NCBI GenBank assembly: GCA_018827585.1
Contig: JAHJXP010000057.1
Span: forward strand, 1 to 16,068
DNA length: 16,068 nucleotides
From: Pseudomonadota bacterium
GTDB taxonomy: Bacteria > Desulfobacterota > Syntrophia > Syntrophales > UBA5619
Direction of reading: 5' to 3'
The notes beneath the pieces are model-generated. The model was not told where the DNA came from. It ran no database searches and saw only the letters and a list, made by a program, of their open reading frames with translations. The position numbers and the translations under genes are program-made. Shown here in pieces: positions 1-6,357 of this stretch. The first letter of the stretch is position 1. Every line of letters starts with the position of its first letter.

Positions 1-468
1 TCCCCCGGCCTGATCTTCGCCGGAAAGCAGTCCGTCGACTCGGAGGGGATGCAGCTGCCTTACCGTCTGGCGGCCCTTTTCGATCTGCCCGTGGTTGTGG
101 ATGCGGTGGCCTTTTCCATGGCCGGGGACCTGGTTACGGTCGAGCGGGAAGGCGAGGGGGGCGTGCGCGAGGTGATAGAGATGACGGAGCCGTGCCTGGT
201 CGGGGCCGCCAGGGGGCTGAACCGGCCGCGTTGTCCCACCCTGCCGGACATGATGAAGGCCAAGAAGAAGGAGCTCCGGATCATCGACCGGGCCGAGCTC
301 TCCATCCCGGACTGCCTGCCGAATGTCGAAATCCTGGACCTTCAGCCCGTAGCGGATCGGGGAAGAGGGTTGATCCTGAAGGGCGCACCGGAGGCGATGG
401 CGGAGGAACTCCTCGCGCTGCTGGAAGAGGCGAAGGTGTTCTCGCAACGGGCGGGTGAAGGCCGATGA
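1..468 (+). CDS. etfB: Electron transfer flavoprotein, beta subunit (3' part)
   Basis: The reading frame is open from the first base, so this is the C-terminal 155 residues of a gene beginning before the window. The visible start (FAGKQSVDSEGMQLPYRLAALFDLP) matches the conserved EtfB segment that in the family reads GKQ-x-D-x-x-x-x-x-x-P-x-L-A-x-x-L-x-L-P. It is followed by the usual run of beta strands and a KAKKKELR stretch typical of the EtfB C-terminal part. EtfB pairs with EtfA to form a soluble flavoprotein that collects electrons from dehydrogenases and passes them to a membrane quinone reductase or, in bifurcating forms, to ferredoxin. The stop codon overlaps the etfA start (ATGA), which indicates translational coupling. 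The N-terminal motifs that would separate canonical from bifurcating ETF are outside the window. Confidence 0.9.
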   Translation, partial: SPGLIFAGKQSVDSEGMQLPYRLAALFDLPVVVDAVAFSMAGDLVTVEREGEGGVREVIEMTEPCLVGAARGLNRPRCPTLPDMMKAKKKELRIIDRAELSIPDCLPNVEILDLQPVADRGRGLILKGAPEAMAEELLALLEEAKVFSQRAGEGR

Positions 469-1430
469 CAAGGATAGGGGTGCTCATCGAGGAGACGGGC
501 GGCGCGATCAAAAAGGCGGTTTTCGGCGCCATTTCCGCCGCGCGGCAGGCGGAGCAAAGCGAGGTGTACGCCTTTATCCTCGCGGACAACGCCGACTCCT
601 CTCGTCTGCCGTTGCAGAACAACTATGGCGTGGAGAAGATCGTGGCCGTGGCAGGTCCCTGGATAAACACGCCGGCCAGCCCCGATCTGCAGGCGAGGGC
701 GCTTTCCTGCGCCGTCGACGATTTCCGGCTCGATGCGCTGCTCGGTCTTGCCTCGGCGGCGGGAAAGGACCTGCTGGCGCGCGTCGCCTCCCTGATATGC
801 GCGCCTTTGGTGTTGGACTGTCTGGAGGTGGATTTTTCCCGCGTGGTCGTAAAGAAGTCCCATTTCTCCGGCAGGACCACGGCTGCCCTTCAACTGAAGG
901 GACGCCCCTGGATTTTAGGAATCAGACCCAATGTTTTTCCTGAAGTCATCGCCCCCCGGGAGGCGGAGGTCTTGACTTACCAGCCCCCGCTTCAGGCCTC
1001 GAAGAAACTGGCGATCAAGGAAATCCGGCAGGGGGCGGCCGGAGGACCCGATCTTTCCGAGGCCGAGATCGTCATTTCCGGCGGCCGCGCGCTCGGTTCG
1101 GCGGATAATTTCAGGATCCTGAAGGAATGCGCCTCCGTTCTCGGGGCTGCGGTCGGGGCCTCCCGGGCCGCTGTGGACGCAGGGTTCGCCCCGCACGCCA
1201 TGCAGGTGGGCCAAACGGGCAAAACGGTCAGCCCCAGGCTCTACCTGGCCTGCGGAATCTCCGGATCGGTGCAGCATTTTGCCGGCATGAAGACGGCAAA
1301 ATGCATTGTCGCCATAAACAACGATCCCGAGGCGCCGATCTTCGGCAAGTGCGATTACGGGCTTCTCGGCGATCTTTTCGAGGTTGTGCCCGCCTTGACG
1401 AGGGCGCTTTCCCGGAGCGAGGCGAAATGA
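465..1430 (+). CDS. etfA: Electron transfer flavoprotein, alpha subunit
   Basis: Complete 321-residue EtfA, close to the usual length. The N-terminal domain (about residues 1-190) is the Rossmann-like part. The C-terminal FAD-binding domain is unmistakable: SEAEIVISGGRALGS from residue 198, GASRAAVDAG near 231, QVGQTGKTVSP near 247, GISGSVQH near 264, then IVAINNDPEAPIF. These segments hold the FAD diphosphate and isoalloxazine in the family. The ATG lies in the ATGA overlap with etfB, so the start is well fixed. A MITE-like repeat starts four bases after the stop, and an ETF-linked flavin demethylase follows it. That makes the demethylase the likely electron donor, although ETFs often serve several dehydrogenases. 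Whether this ETF is bifurcating cannot be settled from what is visible. Confidence 0.94.
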   Translation: MTRIGVLIEETGGAIKKAVFGAISAARQAEQSEVYAFILADNADSSRLPLQNNYGVEKIVAVAGPWINTPASPDLQARALSCAVDDFRLDALLGLASAAGKDLLARVASLICAPLVLDCLEVDFSRVVVKKSHFSGRTTAALQLKGRPWILGIRPNVFPEVIAPREAEVLTYQPPLQASKKLAIKEIRQGAAGGPDLSEAEIVISGGRALGSADNFRILKECASVLGAAVGASRAAVDAGFAPHAMQVGQTGKTVSPRLYLACGISGSVQHFAGMKTAKCIVAINNDPEAPIFGKCDYGLLGDLFEVVPALTRALSRSEAK

Positions 1431-1482
1431 CTTGTTGACGGCTTCGTAATAAGTGAAATTTCCCCGTTTACCCCCACCCTAA

Positions 1483-1505
1483 CCCTCCCCCATCAAGGGG
1501 GAGGG
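1483..1505. repeat. REP-like hairpin, copy 1
   Basis: Perfect 9-bp stem CCCTCCCCC / GGGGGAGGG with loop ATCAA, inside the MITE-like element. The same stem with a different loop occurs at 9088-9110, so it belongs to a dispersed family. It could act as an intercistronic structure that ends or attenuates transcription, or protects the upstream etf mRNA from 3' decay; this is inferred. There is no U-run directly after it, so a classical intrinsic terminator is not supported. Confidence 0.7.
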
Positions 1506-1538
1506 AAGATTATTAGCCCCCATCAAGAGGGAGGAGAT
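1487..1538. repeat. Imperfect tandem repeat, 30-bp period
   Basis: CCCCCATCAAGGGGGAGGGA at 1487 is followed 30 bases later by CCCCCATCAAGAGGGAGGAG at 1517, differing at few positions. The second unit therefore looks like a decayed duplicate of the right half of the hairpin. Confidence 0.6.
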
Positions 1539-1569
1539 TTTGGACTTTTTACGAAGCCGTCAAAAAGGA

Positions 1570-1575
1570 AAGGAG
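1570..1575 (+). promoter_or_regulatory. Ribosome binding site that fixes the start at 1582
   Basis: AAGGAG lies six bases before the ATG at 1582. The frame is also open back to a TTG at 1540, but that codon lies inside the repeat element, has no Shine-Dalgarno site, and would add a 14-residue tail ahead of the Rossmann strand that normally begins such proteins. The ATG is therefore preferred. Confidence 0.75.
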
Positions 1576-1581
1576 CTGAAA

Positions 1582-4002
1582 ATGCGCGACAGTGCACAGG
1601 TCGTAATCATCGGCGGCGGCATAGTGGGGTGCAGCATTGCCTACCATCTGACCAAGCTTGGGCGGCGCGATGTGATGATCATTGAAAAAGGGGAACTGAC
1701 CAGCGGCTCCACCTGGCATGCGGCGGGTCTGGTGGGGCAGCTCCGGTCCCATCGCAATGTCACCCGGATGCTGCAGTACAGCGTCAGTCTCTACGAGAAG
1801 TTAGAGGAAGAAACCGGCCTGACCACCGGCTGGAAACGCTGCGGCTGCCTCCATCTGGCCAGTACGGAAGCGCGGCTTTTGGAACTTAAGAAAGGCGCCA
1901 CCACTGCCCGCAGCTTCGGCTTGGAGATGCATATCATCACGCCCGAGGAGGCCTTGAAGATCTTTCCGATCCTGAACATCGACGGCATCATCGGCGCGGC
2001 CTTTATGCCCTCCGACGGCCAGGCCGATCCGAGCGGCCTGACAATGGCCCTTACCAAAGGGGCGATGAGCCGGGGGGCCGCGGTTCAACAGAAGACCCTG
2101 GTCACCGGTTTTCAGGTGAAGGATCGCCGCATTCAGGCCGTGATTACTGACCAGGGAACCGTAAGATGCGAGATATTAGTCAACGCTGCCGGGATGTGGG
2201 GGAGGGAACTGGGACGGATGATGGGCGTAAACATCCCCCTGGTCCCTTTTCAGCATCAGTACCTGGTCACCGAGCCGATTGCGGGACTTCCGCCCGATCT
2301 GCCCACCCTTCGCGATAAGGACAGCCTGCTGTACTACAAGGAAGAGGTGGGCGGACTTGTGATGGGCGGTTATGAACGGGACGGCATCCCCTGGTCCGTA
2401 AAGGGTATCCCCAAAGGGTTCACCCAGGAACTCCTTGAACCGGATTATGATCATTTTGAACCCCTTTCCGTTGCGGCCGTCAACAGGACGCCCTGTCTTC
2501 AGGAGGCGGGAATTGCGCGCCTTGTTAACGGGCCGGAGGCCTTTACCACCGACGGAAACTGCATGTTGGGCCCCGCGCCGGAGCTTGAAAACTGTTTCGT
2601 GGCCGTCGGCTTCAACGCCTTCGGCATCGCCGCCGGCGGCGGCGCCGGCAGGATGCTGGCCGAATGGATCGTGGAGGGCGAGCCGAGCCTCAACATCTGG
2701 CCCCTGGATATCCGCCGGTTCGGGCAATACCATAAAAGCCTCAGGTACAATTGCGACCGGACGAAGGAGATCTATGGCAAGCATTACACGATCTCCTGGC
2801 CGTATGAGGAGCATGACTCGGCCAGGGGCGTTAAACGCTCGCCCCTTTGCTTCCTCCTCAAGGAGAAGGGTGCCGTTTTCGGCGCCAAATTCGGCTGGGA
2901 GAGGGCCAACTGGTTCGCCCCGGCGGGGGTGAAACCCGAGGATTCGCTCACCTTCGGGATCCCCAACTGGTTCGAACACGTCGCCTCCGAACACACGGCG
3001 GCCCGCGAGGCGGTGGTGCTGATCGACCAGTCCTCCTTCAGCAAATTCGAGGTTGCGGGACCCGGGGCCCTCTCTTTTTTGAATGACGCGGCGGCGGGGA
3101 ACATTGACAGACCGGTGGGTTCTGTCGTCTATACCCAGCTTTGCAACCATCGGGGCGGCATCGAAGCGGACATTACCGTCTCGCGGGTGGCGGAAGACCG
3201 CTTTTTCATCGTTACCGGCACGGCCTTTGGGGTCCACGATTTCATGTGGCTCAAAAGTCAGATGCCGAAGGACGGCTCGGCGACGCTGCGCGATGTGACC
3301 TCTTCTTTTTCCATGATCAACGTCTGCGGCCCTCTCTCTCGGAGGCTTTTAGAGAAGGTTTCCGACGACGACCTGAGCAACGAGGGCTTGGGTTTCGGTC
3401 AATGCCGAGAGATCGTCGTCGGTTATGCCCCGGTCCTGGCCCTCCGGGTGACCTACATCGGCGAATTGGGCTACGAACTCTATCTGCCGCCGGAATATGC
3501 CTGCCACGTCTATGAAACCCTCTGGGAGGCGGGTCAGGACCTCGGCGTCAGGAACGCCGGCTACCGGGCCATCGATTCCCTCCGGCTGGAGAAGGGCTAC
3601 TGCTACTGGGGCGCGGAAGTTTCGCCCGACTATAGTCCCTACGAGGCCGGGCTCGGTTTTGCCGTGGATCTCGACAAGGGCGATTTTGTCGGCCGCGAGG
3701 CCCTGGCGCGGATCAAGCGGGAGGGGCCGAAGTGGAAGCTGTGTACCTTCACCCTCAACGACGACCGGCCAAGGCTGCTCCAGGGAGGGGAAACCATCAT
3801 TTATCATGGCAGGGTTGTTGGGGTCGTCTCCAGCGGCGGTTACGGCCACACGGTAGGGAAGACCATCGCCCTGGGTTATCTGCCGGCGGCGGACGCGGAC
3901 CATGAGGACGGCTACGCCATAGAGGCGTACCGGGAGACGATCCCCGCCAGCCGTTTGGCGAAGCCCCCTTACGATTCGGAGCGCAAGCGGATTTTTCTTT
4001 AG
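1582..4002 (+). CDS. Dimethylglycine/sarcosine dehydrogenase-type flavoprotein (FAD oxidoreductase + GcvT domain)
   Basis: 806-residue protein of the family that includes dimethylglycine dehydrogenase, sarcosine dehydrogenase and pyruvate dehydrogenase phosphatase regulatory subunit. Residues 7-35 form the dinucleotide fold (GGGIVG at 11-16, acidic E35). The motif SGSTWHAAGL at 41-50 contains His46, which aligns with the histidine that carries covalently bound FAD in mammalian dimethylglycine dehydrogenase. The D-amino-acid-oxidase-like part runs to about residue 390. The rest (from about 430) is a GcvT/aminomethyltransferase-like tetrahydrofolate domain, with RAIDSLRLEKGYCYWG and a typical GLGFAVDL-x-K-x-DFVGREAL segment. 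Family members remove an N-methyl group oxidatively, pass it to folate as a one-carbon unit, and reduce ETF. The etfBA genes directly upstream fit that. No signal peptide is seen, so it is likely cytoplasmic. The exact substrate (dimethylglycine, sarcosine or another N-methyl amine) cannot be read from sequence. Confidence 0.88.
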   Translation: MRDSAQVVIIGGGIVGCSIAYHLTKLGRRDVMIIEKGELTSGSTWHAAGLVGQLRSHRNVTRMLQYSVSLYEKLEEETGLTTGWKRCGCLHLASTEARLLELKKGATTARSFGLEMHIITPEEALKIFPILNIDGIIGAAFMPSDGQADPSGLTMALTKGAMSRGAAVQQKTLVTGFQVKDRRIQAVITDQGTVRCEILVNAAGMWGRELGRMMGVNIPLVPFQHQYLVTEPIAGLPPDLPTLRDKDSLLYYKEEVGGLVMGGYERDGIPWSVKGIPKGFTQELLEPDYDHFEPLSVAAVNRTPCLQEAGIARLVNGPEAFTTDGNCMLGPAPELENCFVAVGFNAFGIAAGGGAGRMLAEWIVEGEPSLNIWPLDIRRFGQYHKSLRYNCDRTKEIYGKHYTISWPYEEHDSARGVKRSPLCFLLKEKGAVFGAKFGWERANWFAPAGVKPEDSLTFGIPNWFEHVASEHTAAREAVVLIDQSSFSKFEVAGPGALSFLNDAAAGNIDRPVGSVVYTQLCNHRGGIEADITVSRVAEDRFFIVTGTAFGVHDFMWLKSQMPKDGSATLRDVTSSFSMINVCGPLSRRLLEKVSDDDLSNEGLGFGQCREIVVGYAPVLALRVTYIGELGYELYLPPEYACHVYETLWEAGQDLGVRNAGYRAIDSLRLEKGYCYWGAEVSPDYSPYEAGLGFAVDLDKGDFVGREALARIKREGPKWKLCTFTLNDDRPRLLQGGETIIYHGRVVGVVSSGGYGHTVGKTIALGYLPAADADHEDGYAIEAYRETIPASRLAKPPYDSERKRIFL

Positions 4003-4198
4003 ACGATAATTCCCCGGTCCCGTTGTGGAAGGGGGCCAAAATACGGTTAAAACCGCGAATTCACCAGTTCTTTTATCTGCAATTGAACATTTTCATGAAA
4101 GAATCGATTTGAAATTCTAATATTGAAGTCGTAAAATGTAAAAGCCGTTAAATATTTTCCATAGAGGTTATGAATCCATGACTGAGTAACTTTCAATG

Positions 4199-4205
4199 AA
4201 AGGAG
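4199..4205 (+). promoter_or_regulatory. Ribosome binding site for the lipoprotein
   Basis: AAAGGAG, eight bases before the ATG at 4214. An in-frame ATG at 4196 overlaps this site and is therefore not the likely start. Confidence 0.65.
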
Positions 4206-4213
4206 TTCTGAAG

Positions 4214-4927
4214 ATGAAAAAATGCATTTTTTTATTCATCGTGGTTAGTTTCATTATTGGTGGCTGTGCTACCACCTCTCTCAAGCAAGATTATCCAACT
4301 GGAAAACGCTATCGAGATGTTTTCGTTTTAGAGGATAAAAGGATACCATTACCAGAAGGAGAATGGAAGATAGTAGGAACAGGAACTACGGACATGGGGA
4401 AATATAGCGAGGTATTCCTGTTGAAAGAAACAAATAATCATAAGTTTGCAGGAGGCGTGATTATTGTTTCAGATACAATAATGAATAATTACGTTGGTTA
4501 CATCCAAAATACATATGCCGAGAGAAAAGATCATCATTATGTGTCTATAAAGAGTAACACACGAACTGAAAGACTGGATTTATGGTTGGTCAATCATTAC
4601 ATATTTTCTTTTACTCCCGGGCAGCGTGATGCATCGAAAGAATTTCTTCAGTATTTGATTGACAACAAAATTTCCGTGCCAAAACTGATGGTTCGTTCGT
4701 ATCATATTATTACTGGCAAGATGTTGAGAAGTCGTTATTTGCGTGTAGAATATTATTACAATCCCGAAATAGAAGGGTTTGATTTATCGAGGGAGGATAA
4801 TTGGGGCACTTCAAGTTGGCATATAATGAAAATTGCATCTGATCCTAAGAAAGTAGCTTATGTTGAAAATGTCAAAAAGCAGGGAGAAATATTTCACGGT
4901 AAAATTAGGGAATGGTTTCAATATTGA
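4214..4927 (+). CDS. Putative lipoprotein of unknown function
   Basis: 237-residue protein starting MKKCIFLFIVV, with a hydrophobic segment ending in IIGGC, a lipobox with the acceptor Cys at residue 18. This supports export and lipid anchoring. The mature part is rich in aromatic residues (for example RSRYLRVEYYYNPEIEGF) and shows no catalytic motif that I recognise. The DNA is clearly AT-rich, with many A/T third positions, unlike the GC-rich genes on both sides, which suggests horizontal acquisition. It stands alone: 211 bases separate it from the gene upstream and 106 from the next ORF. The 211 upstream bases are AT-rich and may hold a promoter, but I see no convincing -35/-10 pair. The family is not recognised and no function is proposed. 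Confidence 0.75.
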   Translation: MKKCIFLFIVVSFIIGGCATTSLKQDYPTGKRYRDVFVLEDKRIPLPEGEWKIVGTGTTDMGKYSEVFLLKETNNHKFAGGVIIVSDTIMNNYVGYIQNTYAERKDHHYVSIKSNTRTERLDLWLVNHYIFSFTPGQRDASKEFLQYLIDNKISVPKLMVRSYHIITGKMLRSRYLRVEYYYNPEIEGFDLSREDNWGTSSWHIMKIASDPKKVAYVENVKKQGEIFHGKIREWFQY

Positions 4928-4983
4928 TCTAAATGAACCACAGGAATACTGACAACAATCCGAAGGGGGGCATGAAATGAAAC

Positions 4984-5013
4984 AATAGGGTAATCAACGA
5001 CAACCTATTTTTT
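4984..5013 (+). terminator. Weak terminator-like hairpin
   Basis: AATAGG (4984-4989) and CCTATT (5004-5009) can pair across a 14-base loop and are followed by a T-run to 5013. The stem is short and AT-rich, so this is only a candidate for ending the lipoprotein transcript. Confidence 0.25.
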
Positions 5014-5018
5014 CTGAG

Positions 5019-5025
5019 AAGGAGG
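5019..5025 (+). promoter_or_regulatory. Strong ribosome binding site
   Basis: AAGGAGG, eight bases before the ATG at 5034. Its near-perfect match to the anti-Shine-Dalgarno sequence is the main support for translation of the following small ORF. Confidence 0.7.
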
Positions 5026-5033
5026 GAGCGAAT

Positions 5034-5264
5034 ATGACCGGCAAGAAAAGATCGATTTTTTTGTTTTTGTTGGCGGCCGAACCTTTGGCTCAGGAGTTCT
5101 ACAAGAAATACGAGGGTCTCCTCAAGAGCCCGGAGTCAGGGTTCCGGTATGCAGAGGTGTACGACCTGAAGACAAAAAAGATCATAAACGAGGGCTATCT
5201 CCGGATCCAGGACGAGATACGCGAGGAGTTTAAGCAGATGGGCTTTGCAATCCTCCCCTCATGA
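5034..5264 (+). CDS. Small hypothetical protein (76 aa)
   Basis: Charged 76-residue protein starting MTGKKRSIFLFLLAAEPLAQEFYKKY. The short hydrophobic stretch (IFLFLLAA, residues 8-15) is too short for a confident membrane span or signal peptide. The remainder reads as a compact soluble protein with helical charge patterns (RIQDEIREEFKQMG near the C terminus). It has an excellent ribosome binding site. Codon use is GC-rich at third positions, like the core genes and unlike the lipoprotein upstream. The stop overlaps the next small ORF (ATGA at 5261-5264), suggesting a two-gene unit. The family is not recognised. Confidence 0.6.
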   Translation: MTGKKRSIFLFLLAAEPLAQEFYKKYEGLLKSPESGFRYAEVYDLKTKKIINEGYLRIQDEIREEFKQMGFAILPS

Positions 5265-5464
5265 GGGTCCTTCATGATCCGTCCCCGGTGCACATCGCCG
5301 GCGCGGATCGCGGCAAAGAGCCGGCCGGCGTCCTGTCCGTCAGGGAAACGTCACCGTACGTCAATCGTGTCCGCACATATTTCCCCCCTGATTTGCATCA
5401 GCGCCTTGCCGCGAAGGTCATGGATGAAAAAGTATGGTTCGTCAGGTTCTTGCGTACTTTATGA
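5261..5464 (+). CDS. Small hypothetical protein (67 aa), coupled to the preceding ORF
   Basis: 67-residue ORF beginning in the ATGA overlap with the 5034-5264 ORF. Third positions in its first two thirds are strongly G/C, as expected of a gene in this genome. The C-terminal half (YFPPDLHQRLAAKVMDEKVWFVRFLRTL, residues about 40-67) looks protein-like. No domain is recognised. The overlapping +1 frame at 5274-5495 is an alternative, but its product is basic, Ser/Arg/Pro-rich and less protein-like. After the stop the DNA turns AT-rich, so the gene may be truncated at an island junction. Confidence 0.45.
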   Translation: MRVLHDPSPVHIAGADRGKEPAGVLSVRETSPYVNRVRTYFPPDLHQRLAAKVMDEKVWFVRFLRTL

Positions 5465-5634
5465 TTTACGGAGGCATTATATGCCCACAGGATAGCCTTC
5501 TCTTTTACCTACAAACAAATGACTTTGAAAATTCTTGAATCTGTGTATTTCGTATCGAAAGAGAGTAAGTAACAGCTAACGGTGAAGCTCTGGCGCGAGC
5601 AATAACGCGTAGGCAGCAACGTTTTGTTGGGGGT

Positions 5635-6357
5635 CTATATGTGTTTCTCGATAATCTCCTTGATGTACTGAGGAATGTCCTTCTGAAGCTCCATCGTCCG
5701 TCTACGTAGCCGATCATAGACGGAGATCTCCGCGCCTGTCCACATTATGTCCACACGACGGGCTTGCCGCATGGCCACATGGTCGTAGTCCTCCGGGTAG
5801 GCCCAGTAACATCTCCGACAAAACCCCCGTTTCTTTATCTCACACCAGTTGACGCAATGCTCGCAAGACCACGACTTCGCACGGTTTGCAGAGCCACAGA
5901 GCAGCATGTATCCTTTCGGGTCGTCCATCGAAGCATTGTCATCACCTGCGACTTCGAACGGTACCCGATGGTCAATCTGAAGGCTACGCTCTTCAAACTC
6001 CTCCAGGTAGATGAAGCAACGACATCCGTGCAGTTCGATGAGCTTGGCTTTCAGTTCTTTTGCAAAGGCTGTCCGGCCAGAGAGCTTTGAGAACTTTGCC
6101 TTTGCTGGGTCACCGAACTTGTAGGCACCTATCTTTCGCCCATCGCTGCCAACAACTCGGAACATCTCCAAGGGAATGCCTTGTTCTTTCACATCGCGGG
6201 CTGCTCTTGGTGGATGGTTGTACCCGTACTTCTCCTTCAACTCCTCGGTCGTAATGTGCCCGTGTTTCAGAATGTGGTTTATCACCGTGCGTGGTCTCTT
6301 CGCGGTGACAGCCTTACATTTCTTTAGGAACTCGCGGGGAAAGTCGTTTTTTGCCAT
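5635..6357 (-). CDS. HNH-type restriction endonuclease (putative type II)
   Basis: 240-residue protein. The N-terminal part (about 20-75) looks like a winged helix (INHILKHGHITTEELKEKYG), plausible for DNA recognition. The catalytic core is an HNH/beta-beta-alpha-metal site: QIDHRVPF with D129-H130, N158 in LLCGSANRAKSW, and H167 in SCEHC, which gives the N-x8-H spacing of the family. Cysteines C165/C168 and C180/C183 (CEHC and CRRC) form a likely zinc ribbon around it. The gene begins inside the 3' end of the adenine methylase gene upstream on the same strand (34-bp overlap, different frame). That is the arrangement expected for a translationally coupled R-M pair in which the methylase is made first. 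The function rests on the HNH core plus context; the recognition site is unknown. A homing or phage HNH enzyme is less likely because of the methylase. Confidence 0.78.
   Translation of the reverse strand: MAKNDFPREFLKKCKAVTAKRPRTVINHILKHGHITTEELKEKYGYNHPPRAARDVKEQGIPLEMFRVVGSDGRKIGAYKFGDPAKAKFSKLSGRTAFAKELKAKLIELHGCRCFIYLEEFEERSLQIDHRVPFEVAGDDNASMDDPKGYMLLCGSANRAKSWSCEHCVNWCEIKKRGFCRRCYWAYPEDYDHVAMRQARRVDIMWTGAEISVYDRLRRRTMELQKDIPQYIKEIIEKHI

Larger units (their letters stand above)
1435..1563. repeat. 129-bp MITE-like element with terminal inverted repeats
   Basis: The arm TTGACGGCTTCGTAATAAGT (1435-1454) is the inverted complement of ACTTTTTACGAAGCCGTCAA (1544-1563): 15 perfect outer pairs, one mismatch and four more pairs. 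Between the arms lies a GC-rich hairpin (1483-1505) and an imperfect repeat of it. The element fills almost exactly the gap between the etfA stop (1428-1430) and the Shine-Dalgarno site of the next gene (1570-1575). It encodes nothing convincing. From memory, similar GACGGCTTCGTAA-AAAGTC arms recur in deltaproteobacterial genomes; this was not checked here. No clear target-site duplication is visible. As RNA it would fold into a large structure inside the transcript. Confidence 0.7.

Noticed and set aside
1540..1581. Upstream TTG extension of the dehydrogenase gene
   Set aside because: It lies within the inverted-repeat element, has no ribosome binding site, and adds residues ahead of the normal first Rossmann strand.
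2176..3237. 353-codon minus-strand open frame inside the dehydrogenase gene
   Set aside because: Antisense shadow of a high-GC gene; the translation is Gly/Arg/Pro-rich with no domain, while the plus frame has clear motifs throughout.
4003..4040. Possible terminator after the dehydrogenase gene
   Set aside because: CCCC and GGGG tracts could pair, but across a long loop and without a T-run.
5274..5495. 73-codon alternative frame overlapping the second small ORF
   Set aside because: Ser/Arg/Pro-rich translation typical of an off-frame, and no coupled start.
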